The notes: generated by a model from the sequence alone, not told the origin. A stretch of DNA of 64,000 nt from Conus ventricosus (GCA_018398815.1 CM031628.1:3438045-3502044), one strand, 5' to 3'; positions 47,557 through 59,900 are shown, counted from the stretch's first letter. A program made the numbers and translations.

Positions 47557-48600
47557 AAATTTTTTTTGGGGGGTAAAAAAAAAAAAAAAAAAAATGGGGG
47601 GGAAAACAAGAATTAAAAGTTTAAAAAGGTTACTTTTTGGGGAGGTTTTTTAAAACAAAATTTTAAAATTGAATTTGCCCCAGAAAAACCCAAAACAACA
47701 CACCCAAAATGCGGGGGCCCCAAAAAAAAAAAAGCCCCCAAACAAACTTTTTTTTTTTTCTACATTGGGGGTTCCTTAAAAAAAAGTGTTCCCCGGTTTT
47801 AAACAGGGGGGTAAAAACCCTTTTTAAAAATTTTTAAATTGGGTGGGGTTAGCAAAAACCCAAAAATTTCAAAAAGGTAAATGGGGGGGCCCATAAACCC
47901 TACAAAAAATGTTCATAACGGTTTAAAAAAGGGGGGGTGAAAAAAAAAATAAAAAATTATAAAGGATAAAAAAAAAGGGGGGAAAAAACCCTAAAAATTA
48001 AAGGGGTTTGGGGGGGAAAAAAAAAAAAAAATAAACAAAAAAGGAAAAAGGGGAGAGAGAGGAGAGAGAGAGAAGAGAAAGAGGGGGGGGAAAGGGGGGG
48101 AGGGGGGGGGGTATGGGCAGAAGAAGAGGAGGTAGGGGTGGGGGGGGGGGGTTTTATTGGAGTGGTACCCGTTACTGTTCAGACGTGAATTAAAATTGCT
48201 TTACAGAAAACTTTGCGTATGGACGTTAATGATTTTAACCGAAGAATCAAATTATTAGACATGAAATGCTCATGGAAATGTGTCTTGAAAATTTTTTAAC
48301 GTATTCTATCTAATAGACTCGGTGGAAGTGAGTTCCAGATATCTGGTCAACAGTAAGCGGGCTTGTTTTTTGTTGTTTTAATGCGTGGGTAGGGGAGAAG
48401 AAATTTCTTCGAGCCAGCGAGCTGTTCGATCTTGTATAAAAGGGCAGTCATATAACATGACATAGTAGTTTTCGAGATTGTAAGCATAAATGATGCCTTG
48501 TTGAATTCCAGTTGGTTACTCGGGGAAACATGTTCAGCGCTTTTACTTTTTGATCTGTTGTTAGAGGCAAGCTGGAAGGAGTTGCTTTGCTGCACTTTTT
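47557..48600. other. Low-quality and unannotated sequence
   Basis: 47557-48150 is almost entirely A/G/T homopolymers with a GA tract (48045-48085) and G runs, an edge-of-gap artefact in appearance. 48160-48600 is ordinary sequence without a recognised gene. Confidence 0.6.
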
Positions 48601-48619
48601 ATTCTGTGACAAAATTTAC

Positions 48620-50240
48620 ATACTGTAGCAACTGCAAAATCTAATCTGTCTGTTGTATAAGATACACATATCTTCTATTGAATAAACTCATCTGTCTGTT
48701 GGAAAATTACACATTACACCCATGTAGAAACCTCATCTATCTGTTGTATAAAAACACACTTCAGCTTCTTTACAAAAGCTATTCTGTTGTTACTATACAC
48801 ACTGTACCCACTCTTGGAACTAATCTATCGGTTGTAAAATACACAGTTCCTCTTCAAAACAAATCATCTGTCTTTTAAAGATACGCATTTTATCCAGTGT
48901 AGAAACCTATCCCTTTTGTCAGAAAATAAACGCCCGTCTACTTTGGTAACCTCGTCTTCCCGTTACATAATACTCTATTGCATCCCCTTTAAAACTTAAT
49001 CAGTCTGTTCAATTAAAACATAAGACTTATTGATATCCATGTTATACATCTCAAACCAATCTATCTGTCAGAAATTAAACTTCCATCTCTTTGGGAACCT
49101 CGTCTTTCTGTTGACACTATTTTATCCTCTTTAAAATGACCAGTCTGTTCAATGTACATAAGACTTATTTGTATCTACTTGATAATCTCAAACTCAGCTA
49201 TTGTTACATAATACTTATCGCACCCACTTCAGAAATCTCATCTATCTTTTACATAATGTGTAATTGTCTCCACTTTAGAAGCGTCATCTATCTGTGACAT
49301 AAACTCATTGTATCCACTTCAGAAACGTCATCTATCTGTTACATTTTTTCTTACTGTATCCCCTTAGAAACGTCATCTATCTGTTACATATTACTTATTG
49401 TATCCACTTTAAAACGTCATCTGTCTGTTACATATTACTTATTGTGTCCCCCTTTTGAAACGTCATCTATCTGTTACATTTTACTTACTGTATCCACTTT
49501 AGAAACGTATCTATCTGTTATATATTACTTATTGTATCCACTTTCGAAAAAGTCATCTGTCTGTTACATATTACTTATTTTTATCACTTTAGAAACGCAT
49601 CTGTCTGTTTTCATCTTACTTATTGCATCACTTTAGAAACGTCAATAATCTCTTACATATTACTTATTGTATTACTTTAGAATCCTCATCTATCTGTTAC
49701 CCTGTTTTTATTGCATCCACTTAGAGACCTCATATATTTGTTGCATATTACATATTGTATCCACTTTAGAAACGTCATCTGTCTGCTAATAATACATATT
49801 GCATCCACTTTAGAAACCTCACCTATCTGTTACAAATTACTTGTTGCATCCACTTTAGAAACCTCATATACCTGTTACATATTACTTATTGTATCCACTT
49901 TAGAAAAAGCCATCTGTCTGTTACATATTACTTATTGTATCCACTATAGAAACCCCACCCATCTGTTACATATTACTTATTGTATCCCCTTTAGAAACCT
50001 CATCTATCTGTTACATATTACTCATTTTATCCACTTAAGAAACGTCATCTATCTGTTAATATTACTCATTGTATCCACTTTTGAAACGTCATCTGTCTAT
50101 TACATAATACATATTGTATCCACTTTAGAAACCCCCATCTATCTGAAACCCCAATACTTATTGTGTCCCCTTTTAAAAAATTTATCTATCTGTTTCATAA
50201 AAATATTTTGATCCTTTTTAGAAATCTTCTCCATCTGTTA
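48620..50240. repeat. Minisatellite G, ~45 bp, about 35 copies
   Basis: Unit contains 'gtatccactttagaaacgtc' and 'atctatctgttacatattac'. Spacing measured between copies is 44-46 bp (49326, 49371, 49415, 49461). A 45-bp period is exactly 15 codons, so stretches stay open in one frame (for example 49711-50211), giving a repeating TLETS..CYILLIVS peptide. Outer copies (48620-49200) are more diverged. Confidence 0.92.
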
Positions 50241-50243
50241 CAC

Positions 50244-50330
50244 AATAATATATATATTATTATATATATATATAAAATATTATAATATATATATATAAAA
50301 TTTTATATTTTATATATATATATATAATTA
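50244..50330. repeat. (TA)n microsatellite
   Basis: AT-dinucleotide tract interrupted by A runs, the first of several (TA)n tracts that border repeat blocks up to 56.8 kb. Confidence 0.88.
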
Positions 50331-50657
50331 TATGGTTTAAAATGAAGGTAAAAAACCCTGGAGTAGGCTGGACACCACTCAGTGATGTGTGGGTGCCCTG
50401 CTGATCCAGAAAATGGCCAGTCACAAGGCACAAAATAAATGCAGGCACACCAACTACACACCTTCATGTTTTTTATAAAAAAAAGCTTTCGCCTTTTATT
50501 TAGGCTTCGTCAGCATCTGCAAAAAAAACAGTTATGTATATTTCACACTCCACCACCCAACCACGCACCCACGAACAAACCATACACCCCCCCTCAAACA
50601 CCACACACACACACACACACCACACGCCACAAAACACACACACCCCCACACACACAC

Positions 50658-50708
<51 letters not shown>

Positions 50709-50856
50709 CACAACATACTATATCATATTATCATGGCTCCCCCAGGTTTGACTCTAAAAGCTGAGCCCCTAACAGTATAGGGCATCTCCCCCCCCCCCCT
50801 CACCCACCAAAGGGTACCCTCTCTATCCTTATTTTCACACACACACACACAACACA

Positions 50857-50860
<4 letters not shown>
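50331..50860. repeat. Block between (TA)n tracts, with CA microsatellite
   Basis: Contains 'gctttcgcc...ttaggcttcgtcagcatctgc' near 50484-50520, a hyphenated palindrome-like motif, then CA repeats (50605-50706) and a C run (50790). Similar 'cgtttcatcagg' and 'cgccccctcagg' words follow (TA)n tracts near 55847 and 53835, which suggests a shared small repeat family. Confidence 0.5.

Positions 50861-50912
<52 letters not shown>
50861..50912. repeat. (TA)n microsatellite
   Basis: Pure (TA)n immediately left of the ~580-bp satellite. Confidence 0.92.
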
Positions 50913-50917
<5 letters not shown>

Positions 50918-50926
50918 TAACACAAA

Positions 50927-53367
50927 GTAATAAATTCCCAGGATAAGTACCGAGCACCGTTCCAGCAACTTACAGAGCAGCTTGGTGTTGCAATGACTGC
51001 AAGATTTTGAATTATAAACAAAGCTTGCTCTTAGTCTTAATGAAGAAATAGGGGGAGATACGATTCATATGCAGTGGAGATGTTCTGCCTAACTAACAAT
51101 ATGGCTGAGTGGTGATGGGGAAAATAAAATAAATGCTTCTCAAAATGAGCCTTCAGCAAGCTTATTTCTCCAAGGGCAGAACATCCCCCTAGGGAGGGAA
51201 ACTCACTAACATAACTCTGGTAAATATACCGATATTTCGAAACTTGGGTTTCCCTCAGTGACCGCGAAAGTGGTAATTTGACTCCACTGCCTTTTTCAGT
51301 TCAAGAAGAATGCAATCCCAAAAAGGCATTGCAATACTGTAGTATGTTTGAGTTTCAAACCACCAAAGGTGCCATCTAAGAAGACAAAAGAAAATCATGA
51401 AAGAGCAAAACAAGCTACATTTTCTTGTGTCAAAAGTAGAAAAATATAAAAAAATATCCTTAAGAAATGCTGAGGCCAGTCTTGGAATGAATCCGCAAGG
51501 GATTAATACAACAAACTAATAAATTCCAAGGATAGTACGAGCCCGTTCCAGCAACTATACGAGAGCTTGGTGTTGCAATGACTGCAAGAATATTGAATTA
51601 TAAACAAGTTGCTCTTATGTCTTAATGAAAAATAGGGGGAAATACGCATTATACCTTGCGTGGCAGATGATTTATAACTAAAGATCCTTTGACAGTGGGT
51701 GATGGGGAAATATAAATAAGCTTCTCAAAATGAGCATTCAGCAAGCTTATATTCCAGGGAAAGAAGAGCACTCCCAATTGAGAGGAAACTCGTTACAAAA
51801 CTCCTGGAATATTAACATATTTCGAAACTTGGTGGTTTCTCTCAGTGACCACGGAAAAGTGGTAATTTGACTCCTCTGCATTTTTCGCTTTAAAAGAATG
51901 CAATCTCAGAAAAGGTGGGTGCAATACTGTAGATATGTTTGAAGTTTTCCAAAACAACCGAGTTGCAACTAATCCAAAGGAAAATCATGCAAAGAGCAAA
52001 AAAGCTACATTACTTTGAAAAGTAGAAAATAAAATATATCCTCTAGAACTAAGTGCTGAGGCCAGTTTGGAATGTAATTTGACGGGACTTAAAATACATA
52101 CAATTAAAAATTCAAGGATAAGTACGAGCCCGTTCCAGAATTAAGAGCTTGGTTTTCAAAAACACTGAAGATATAAGAATAAAAAAAGCTTCTCTATGTC
52201 TTAGATTGAAGAAATAGGGGAGATAGCATTCATACCTGAGTGGCAATAATATCTCTAAAACAGTGTGCTGAGGGGGATGGGAAAAATAAAATAAATGCTT
52301 ATCAAAAAATGAACCTTCAGCAAGCTTTATTCTCCAAGGGGAGAATCTTCCAATAGGGAGGAAAGCTCAAAAATATACCTTTATACGATATTTCGTAACT
52401 TGTGGTTTCTCGGACCGGGGGAAAGGGTACTTTGACTCCTCTGCCTTTTTCAGTTTCAAGCAAGATGCAATCAGAATAGGCTGGTGTGATGGGAATACTT
52501 AGTATGTTTGGGTTTTCAAAAAACCAATCCAGTGCATTAAAAGCAAAAGAAATCTGAAAGAGCAAAACAAGCTAATTTATCTTGGAAAAGTAAAAATTAA
52601 AAAGCATTCTCTAAGACACAGTGCTGGGGCCATTTATTTGAATGAATCCCAAGTCATTAAAAACAAACAATAATTCCAAGGATAAGTCCGAGCAACCGTT
52701 CGTTATTCAAAGCAGCATGGTGGTTGCCATAGAAGCAAAATATGAATTATAAACAAACTAGCTATTTTAGTTGGAAAAGGAAAAAAGATTCATCTAGCAG
52801 CAGTGTGTGCCTAACTAACGTATGTGCTTGAGTGGGTGGATGGGAAAATAAAATAAATGCTTCTCAAATAGCCTTGCAAGCTTATATTCTCCAAGGGGGA
52901 GAGACATCCTCCAATAGGGAGGGAAACTCACTAACATATAAACTCCTGGTCATATACCGATATTCGAAAACTTGGTGGTTTCTCCTCAGTGACCGCGGAA
53001 GTGGTAATTTGACTCCTCTGCCTTTTTCAGTTTCAAGAGAAATGCAATCCAGAAAAGGCTGGTGTGCAATACTGTAGTATGTTTGAGTTTTCAAAAAACC
53101 AACCGAAGGTGCCATCTAAGAAGCAAAAGAAATCATGAAAGAGCAAAACAAGCTACATTTTCTTGTGAAAAGTAGAAAATATAAAAAGATATCCTCTAAG
53201 ACACAAGTGCTGAGGGCCAGTTCTTGGAATGAATCCGCAAGGGACTAAAATACAACAAACTAATAAATTTCAAGGTAAGTACGAGCACCGTTCAGCAACT
53301 TACAGAGCAGCTTGGTGTTGCAATGACTGCAAGAAATATTGAATTATAAACAAAGCTTGCTCTTATG
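50927..53367 (+). repeat. ~580-bp satellite, four tandem copies plus start of a fifth
   Basis: The segment 'taataaattc.aaggataagt' followed by 'gagc.ccgttccagcaactt' starts near 50927, 51508, 52090, 52668 and 53260, spacings 578-592 bp. Each unit also has 'aatgcttctcaaaatgagcc', 'gagggaaactcactaacata' and 'ctgcctttttcagtttcaag'. Copies 2-3 carry many indels. No coding capacity: short frames in the units are shared shadows. Confidence 0.9.
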
Positions 53368-53724
53368 TCAAACATACTACAGTATTGCACACCAGCCTTT
53401 TCTGGGATTGCATTCTTCTTGAAACTGAAAAAGGCAGAGGAGTCAAATTACCACTTTCCGCGGTCACTGAGGAGAAACCACCAAGTTTCGAAATATCGGT
53501 ATATGACAGGAGTTATATGTTAGTGAGTTTCCCTCCCTATTGGAGGATGTCTCTCCCCTTGGAGAATATAAGCTTGCTGAAGGCTCATTTTGAGAAGCAT
53601 TTATTTTATTTTTCCCCTCCACCCACTCAAGCACATCTGTTGTTGGCCAGAATCATCCCCACTGCAGGTAAAATGGTATTCCCCTATTTCTTCAATCTAA
53701 GAGTAAGGGAATTTGTTTATAATT
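53368..53724 (-). repeat. Inverted partial copy of the 580-bp satellite
   Basis: From 'tcaaacatactacagtattg' the sequence runs as the reverse complement of the middle of the unit, ending in 'tttataatt' just before a (TA)n tract. With copy 4 (about 52745-53090) it forms a long palindrome. Confidence 0.88.
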
Positions 53725-54112
53725 ATATATATATTATATATATATATATTTTATATATATATATAACCCTTTTAAAAATTGGATTTTAAAAGAAGAGATT
53801 AAACCTAAAAGCTTGTTTCTTTTTAAATGGTATGTCGCCCCCTCAGGTTGAGCACTTTTAACGTCCCTGGTGGTTTTTTAACTCTGATATTTTTTATATA
53901 TATATAATATATTTTTATATATATATTTTATATATATATTATTTTACCCTTAGAAATGTAATACATCTGTTACTTGTCTTTTTTAAATTACTTTTTACGA
54001 AACCCATGTTCTCTCACATAGCACCTTTTTCCCATTTTAAAAAATTCTCTATGTGGTTCAAAATACATATTTGTTTCGATGTGGGTTTCCTGACTTGAGG
54101 CTTCTGGTCATC
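53725..54112. repeat. (TA)n tracts and spacer
   Basis: (TA)n tracts at 53725-53765 and 53890-53940 enclose a 120-bp piece with 'tgtcgccccctcaggttgag'. The remaining bases show nothing recognisable. Confidence 0.75.
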
Positions 54113-54219
54113 ACATGTGCCCTACTTTTGGTTTTCAGACGGATCTGGTAAGAAACCCACCCACCCCCGGTAGTGTTTTGTTGTTTTGCGTGCTGCTGCT
54201 GTGTTGTGTTGTTGCTCGT

Positions 54220-54611
54220 CGTTTTTATCATCATCTCATCATCATCTCATCATCATCTCTCATCATCATCATCATCTTTTTCTTCTTTTTTCTTCTTCTT
54301 TTCTTCTTTTCTTTTCTTCTTCTTCTTTTTTCTTGTGTTTAGTATGAAGCACAGGTGGTGGTGTGTTGTGTTGTGTGTTGTGTGTGTGTGGTTGGTGTGT
54401 GTTGTGTGTGGTGTGTGTGTGGTGGGGTGGTTGTGTGTGTTCCCCATGATGCCTGCTGCATGGGTGCATGTGTATGCCTTTATCTGTTCTCTGTCTCTGT
54501 CGTCGTGTGTCTGTCTGTTGCATGTATGTATGCATGTCTCTCTCTCTCTCTCTCTCTCTCTTCCTCTTCTCTCTCTCTCTCTCTCTTTTTCTCGCTCTCT
54601 CTCTCTCTCCA

Positions 54612-54642
<31 letters not shown>

Positions 54643-54665
54643 CCTTCCCCTTTTCTCTCTCTTCT
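54220..54665. repeat. (TCA)n, (TTC)n, (GT)n and (CT)n simple repeats
   Basis: Successive tracts: TCATCA (54225-54275), TTC/TTTTCT (54278-54335), GT (54355-54440) and CT (54537-54665). The long Ser/Leu and Arg/Glu frames on the two strands come from these. Confidence 0.92.
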
Positions 54666-55685
54666 TTTCTCGTCTCTCTTCGGTAGCTTCCTTTGTTGGC
54701 AGCAACCAAGTGCCTTTTTACTATTGCAAAATTTTTCCCAAAAAGTTTTTCCCCCGACATGCCTGTGGGGACCCCATCTACCTTAGAATGGTGCTGAATG
54801 CAGCATTCGTGAAATCCCGCTCTCCTTTTTCAAATTGAAGGCCCGGGAAATCCACTTGATCGTTCTCAGACGAGGGCTACGCCCATCCCCTGAAACTCCA
54901 GTTCAAATCCCCTCCCACTGTGTTCTGGCAAAATTGTCCGCCTAAAGGGAAACCCGAGACAAAAAAAGAGCAGAAAAAACACAGACTGGAAAAGATGAAA
55001 AGGAAAATGAACCTTCCCCTTCACGCCCCCTTCTGGTTTTTGTTACCGCCACCCCCTGTTTGTTTTTATACCCCAACGCCAGCAATGACGAAGCTGTTTG
55101 TTTTATCTGCCGACCGCCGAAATGACGAAGCGTTTGTTTTTACTACCGAAACGCCGCAATGCAAAGCTGTTTGGTGGACCTTTTCACACGAAACCATCCC
55201 CAAACCGCAATTGTTCTAGTGAATTGTGCGGTAGTAGAGGCATCAAAACCCCCAACGCAGAAACACAAGCACGACAGTCATTCAGGCAAACAGCAAGACT
55301 CGAAAAAATCTTTCAGTGGGGAAATGTGTGAGGCAAGAAGGGCAACAGGAAACGGGGGTATGTGTGGGACACTTTCTGAGAGGCGTTCCATCAGTTTGAA
55401 GCAAATGTATCACTGCAAATACACTACTCCGAAAATTGGCTTGGAAACCTGGCTATCAGAGCCTGTTTACGTTGAGGTAACTTTAAATTTTACCCCCTCG
55501 CGCTCTTTGGTGTTTTAGGGCTAGCTTTTGGATTTCAGTAGAGAAAAGGTTGTGGCCTAAGGAACGCTTTTTTGGGAAGAATGCCTCGCAAAGAAATTCT
55601 GTTTGGGAATAATTAGAATTTTTGAGATGATTTTTCTCATAGAAAAATCTGTTTATCTACTCCCCCCACTCCCTCTCTCTCTTCT
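54666..55685. other. Unannotated sequence with short tandem words
   Basis: Within 55035-55190 a ~42-bp motif ('cgccgaaatgacgaagc' then 'tgtttgtttttac') recurs three to four times. Otherwise there is no recognisable gene. Frames at 54920-55518 overlap this repeat. Confidence 0.5.
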
Positions 55686-55689
55686 CTCT

Positions 55690-55800
55690 CCTTTACATAT
55701 TTTTAATATATTTAAAAATATATATTTATATATATTTTTATATATATATTTTATTTATTTTTTTATTTTTAAATATAATATATTTATTATATTAAAAAAC
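55690..55800. repeat. TA-rich tract, left border of palindrome
   Basis: Imperfect TA/TTTA tract that mirrors the one at 56745-56815. Confidence 0.8.
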
Positions 55801-55805
55801 AATTT

Positions 55806-56690
55806 TAAGAGGAATCTTAAAACTATCTACAAATTTGTTTCAAGGTGTTGCGTTTCATCAGGAGGGTTTTGGGGTTTGCCCCGCCGATGTTTATAGGTGT
55901 GGGCTCCGTTTGGGGTTTTTTGACGTGCCGGTTGGTTGCAGTGTTTGGGGGGGCTTTCGGGTTTTTATTTTGGGTGTGTTCACTAACAACGTTTCATTTA
56001 TGCCTGCGTTGTTTATATTTCTGTTTTGGTTTTTAAATTTGTAAGTGCGGTTTGCTTGTTTTAACCCTTTTTTTCAGTTAAACATAGGTTGCCCCTTTTT
56101 GAACATTGCTGTAGGGTGTGTCTTTTATGCCCACTGAAATAAATGTCTTCCCAACAATTGATACCAGGTACTGTGACATCAGAAAATGAAAAAGAAAATC
56201 ATGGGGATCACTGAAAACCCTTTCAAAACCAGATATAAAAAACCCCCAAAACAGCATTTAATAAAGAAAAATATAAAAACAAACAAAACGAGCAAAATTA
56301 TTGGAACTTAAAGACGCAAAAAAAAGTACATAATCCGGGAAAAAAAAACTAAAAGAGATCACCATACAGCAAGTTTAAAAAAGGTCAAAACCTATTTTTA
56401 AAAACTGAAAAAGGGTTTTAATCTATGAAACCCCGCACTTAGAAATTTAAACCCAAAACAAAATTTTTAGTAAACAACTGCAGGCTAAAGGGAAAGTTGT
56501 TAGTGAAAAACCCCAAAAAAAAAACCCCTGAAAGCCCCCCAAAACAGTGAGCCAACCGGCACGGCAAACAACCCAAAGGGAAGCCCCCACGCTATTTTAA
56601 ATCGGCGGTGGGCAAACCAAAACACCCTGTGACAGCGCAACACGTTAAAAAAATTTGTAGATAGTTTTAGATTCCTTTTAATTTTTTTTA
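55806..56690. repeat. Foldback repeat (long palindrome with spacer)
   Basis: The left arm (about 55806-56085, from 'aggaatcttaaaactatcta') matches the right arm (about 56400-56685) in reverse complement, with about 315 bp between. Arms differ by many small indels. No transposase is inside. Both sides are bounded by TA-rich tracts, the same arrangement as the 580-bp satellite block. It is either a foldback element or an inverted duplication. Confidence 0.8.
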
Positions 56691-57139
56691 TGTTGCCCCC
56701 CCCGGGGGTTGAGACTAAAAAAAATTTTTTTTGGCATCTTAAATATATGATCTATTTTTATATTATATATAATATTTATATTTTTATTTTATAATTATTA
56801 TATATTTTTTATATAAAGAAGTGGTGCGTTAGGGGAAAAGTTTTTTTTTCTTTCTTTTTTCTTTTTTTTTTTTTACCATGAGAGAAATGTTAAACGTTTG
56901 TAGTCTGTGTATCAAAAGAAAGGAGTCGATGTGTCTTTCATGCTGGGCGTTGACTGTCTCTGTGTGCAGAAAGTGTGTGCATGGGTACAGTCATGTGCAG
57001 AAGTGCCCCCGATTGGGCGAGTAAAATGCATGTTTGTTTTTGCAAGGATTCTTTTTTCCCCTTTTCAAAACCTCTCCCTCCTTTTCCCCCCCATAAGCGC
57101 TTACAGTTGCAACATTCATTTTCATATTTGTGGTGTGTG

Positions 57140-57170
<31 letters not shown>

Positions 57171-57234
57171 GGGGGTCAGGATAATGTGTTTTTTCTCCCC
57201 TTTTGCGGTTTGTCTTTTCGCTACCTTCTTTTTC

Positions 57235-57560
57235 TTTACACTGCCATGTGTGACATGAATGTGATCAGGTTTGATTGATTTTGCTTTTCTGTTGCTTTTT
57301 TTTTGTTTCCCCATTAACCGTGATGACATAAATGTGATAGTTTAAATTGATTTTGCTTTCTGTTGCATTTCTTTTTTGTTTCCCCTTTGCCCATTTGTGA
57401 ATGAATGTGATCGGGTTTTGATTGTTTTTGTTTTCTTTGCATTTTTTTTTTTTTTGTTTCCCATTGCCCATGTGTGACATGAATGTGATCGGTTTTTGAT
57501 TGATTTTGCTTTTCTGTTGATTTTTTTTTGTTTCACCTAAGATGTCTTTTTGGTTCCCCC
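57235..57560. repeat. Short tandem repeat, ~75 bp, about 4 copies
   Basis: Unit contains 'catgtgtgacatgaatgtga', 'tgattgattttgcttttctg' and 'ttttttgtttccccattg'. A second two-copy repeat of ~85 bp with 'gcgggtttaccg.taaatct' follows at 57645-57790. Confidence 0.85.
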
Positions 57561-58029
57561 TTTTTTTTTAATTTGCTCTGGTCTAAATTTGTATCTTGAT
57601 GGTGTGAGTTGTCCCCAGTCCCTATTGTGGTTTTTTTTCTGTTTTTTTGCGGGTTTACCGCTAAATCTTTAGTACTTTAATTACACTTAGTTTTCTTTCT
57701 GTGGTCAATAGCACTTTTTTTTTTGCGGGTTTACCATAAATCTTTGTACTTTAATTTACATTTATTTTTCTTTACTGTGGCAATAGCTGTGCTATACCGG
57801 TGGTTTCTAAAAAAAATTTCCGTTTGTTTCCCTTTCTTTTTTTTTATATTTCAAATTTTCCCTACCCCATTACCCCCATAAATAGTGTTTTAACCCACAG
57901 TTTTATCGATCAGTTTTTTTTTGCTTTTTTTTTTTTTTTTCTTTCTTTTCTTTTTTCGATGGTTTCTTGCTTAAAAGACCATCAGGGAGTCAAAAATTTG
58001 GTTTTTTGGACAGAAAAAGACTCACTAAT

Positions 58030-58290
58030 TACATCCCAATGTGAAACGGCGGCCCATTCAATGTGTATTGGACAAGGCCAACACCTTGGTTTGGACGGTG
58101 GAAGACTCGCTCATTAATCATCAATGTGTATTTGGCCAAGGCCAACACCTTGGTTTGGACAGAAAAAAGACTCCAAAAACACCTAAATGTGAGTCGAGGG
58201 TAAATTTAAGTGTATTTGACACGGGCCCAAACACCTTGGTTTGGGGGAAAAAAAGCTCGCTCATTAATATCAATGTGAAGATCGAGCGGC
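58030..58290. repeat. Short tandem repeat, ~70 bp, about 4 copies
   Basis: Unit contains 'aatgtgtattggacaaggcc' and 'aacaccttggtttggacag', with 'gactcgctcattaat' between. The frame at 57800-58394 is its translation. Confidence 0.82.
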
Positions 58291-58743
58291 TCGTGCTCTC
58301 AGAAAGAGAGAAAAATCCACGCGTTAATAAAGAAAAGAGACTAAGTTTAAAAGACGGGGGAAAAGGAACAGAAAGAAAAGGACAGAGAACTTAAATTTTA
58401 CAGGCCCTAGAAAAGAACAAGAGGACAGGAAAAAGGAAGGAGCGGCAACTGTTTTGCATTGCGGGGAAAGACTCTTAAATTACGAAAGAAGAAAAAAAAA
58501 CAAACCCTTGGACGAAACAAATGGAAAAGGAAAAGGGGGCCCAGGAATTACGTGTCTCAAGGCGGGCTGAGTTGTTCTTAAAAAACCCCAGACTCAGCCT
58601 TGATGGTTTCTAGGACCTAATTTTGGATTTCTCCCCCCTAAAGGACCCCCAGTTAAACACCCTTAACCCCCAAAATTCCCCGTTTGGATGAGTCTAAAGA
58701 TGAGATTGACGCTTTCCTGTATGCTTTGACTCTAGAATAGTGG

Positions 58744-58780
<37 letters not shown>

Positions 58781-58960
58781 ACCCCCCCCCCCCCCCCCAA
58801 AATGGGTCTTGCACACTGCGCCCCTTTTTAAAGTAAACCCCCTTACTTTCTACCATTCTTTCCACTAAAAAAATTTTGCTCCCCTGGGAGGACTTAAAGC
58901 AAAATTTTTAAAAAAGGTTTCAATGTGCCACGGGATTCCGAGAAAAATTTCATCCAGCGT
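58291..58960. other. Unannotated sequence with poly-C tract
   Basis: AG-rich stretch (58300-58530), C run (58747-58798). No gene is recognised. Confidence 0.6.
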
Positions 58961-59004
58961 CGAAAAATGAATCTTTTTGCTTTTCGAAGTACATTTTTTT
59001 TTAA

Positions 59005-59520
59005 TTGATGTCTGTATTGTCCAGTACCAACAAAGATTTTCTCCCCTTTATGCCCTTGTTCCCCGGAAACACTTTTTTGCGAGTGCTCCAAACCTTTTTT
59101 TCCTTAAGGCTGATTATTGAGAGGCTGAAGAAATGTGTCGTTGCGATCAGTGAAAAAATTTTTAAACTGGAAAAACAGCGAGGCAAAAAAACAACAAAAA
59201 CCAAAAAAAAAACTAGGGTTCCATTTTTGAAGCAAGCTTTTTCGCCAGCTATACCCGCAAACGGTTGGAATTTTCAAAAATTTTTCTTTTTTTCAAAATC
59301 TTCTTCCTGTGGGGTATCACGTGGCATAAGCCCTTTCTTAAACACCAACATACCCTTATCAGCAAATGTTTTTGCATTAAACCAAAGTTTCATGGGCTTA
59401 GCCGTTCATTTAGTCCTTTTCGTGGGTGCTTTGTCAAAGGCCCCCAGAATGTCAAAAGTGTTTTTTTGTTGGTTTTGTGGCTGTCAGGTTCACTATGCTG
59501 AGTGTCCGTACAGTCTTTAA
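59005..59520 (+). pseudogene. gag: Ty3/Gypsy gag C-terminal part with zinc knuckle
   Basis: Nucleocapsid end of a retrotransposon structural protein that packages the element RNA. The open frame ends with FFCWFCGCQVHYAECPYSL. Cys 59467, Cys 59476, His 59491 and Cys 59503 give C-x2-C-x4-H-x3-C, one residue short of the standard CCHC spacing (x4 before the last Cys). The upstream part of the frame is basic (KQRGKKTTKTKKK). Capsid domains are not visible upstream, so the 5' part is lost or replaced. The protease follows on the same strand in another frame. Confidence 0.6.
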
Positions 59521-59559
59521 ACCTTCCGCTGTTTTGAGGCCTTTCCTAAAGAGAGGCGC

Positions 59560-59900
59560 CATTGTATGGGTGTCATGTTTCACGGTGGTTTCTTTATTGA
59601 GCCTTTTTGCAAGGATTTCAGGTACTCTCCTCGGGTACAGGTTGCACTATGCTGGAGGATGTCGGTCTTTTGTGCAAAGACCCTTTCATGGTGAGACCCC
59701 AAAAGGGGTCGTCTTTTGGGGGTCAGATGGAAATCTTTCCCCTTGCCTTGGGGAGGCTTTACTCCCTGCTTTTAGGGTTAGGTCAAGGCTTGTGTCATTG
59801 ATGATCTGTATTGATTTATTTCAGGTCTTGCCTGGGGAAAAATTCTTGTTCAGGGGCAGGTTACGGGTGTGCATGAGATCCCGATTTGGGTAACTTGCCT
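59560..59900 (+). pseudogene. Ty3/Gypsy aspartic protease (damaged)
   Basis: Would cleave the gag-pol polyprotein. The reading 'SSGTGCTMLEDVGLLC' at about 59625-59665 aligns with the 'l.DTGC....v...lv' active-site region of this type of gypsy protease, with Gly in place of the catalytic Asp. It continues with KDPFMVRPQKG, then MEIFPLALGRLY. A following 'LPG' box near 59830 in another frame resembles the domain end. The lost Asp could be a real mutation or a read error. Confidence 0.5.

Noticed and set aside
46475..47653. 392-codon frame
   Set aside because: Runs through 1000 N; only the first ~27 codons are sequence.
48620..50240. CRISPR-like array
   Set aside because: The ~45-bp units are contiguous without unique spacers, and this is animal DNA; it is a minisatellite.
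54173..54838. 221-codon Phe/Ser/Leu-rich frame and its Arg/Glu-rich antisense
   Set aside because: Produced by TTC, GT and CT simple repeats.
59005..59204. Frames on the - strand at 58894-59204
   Set aside because: Overlap the gag reading on the + strand and show no family features.
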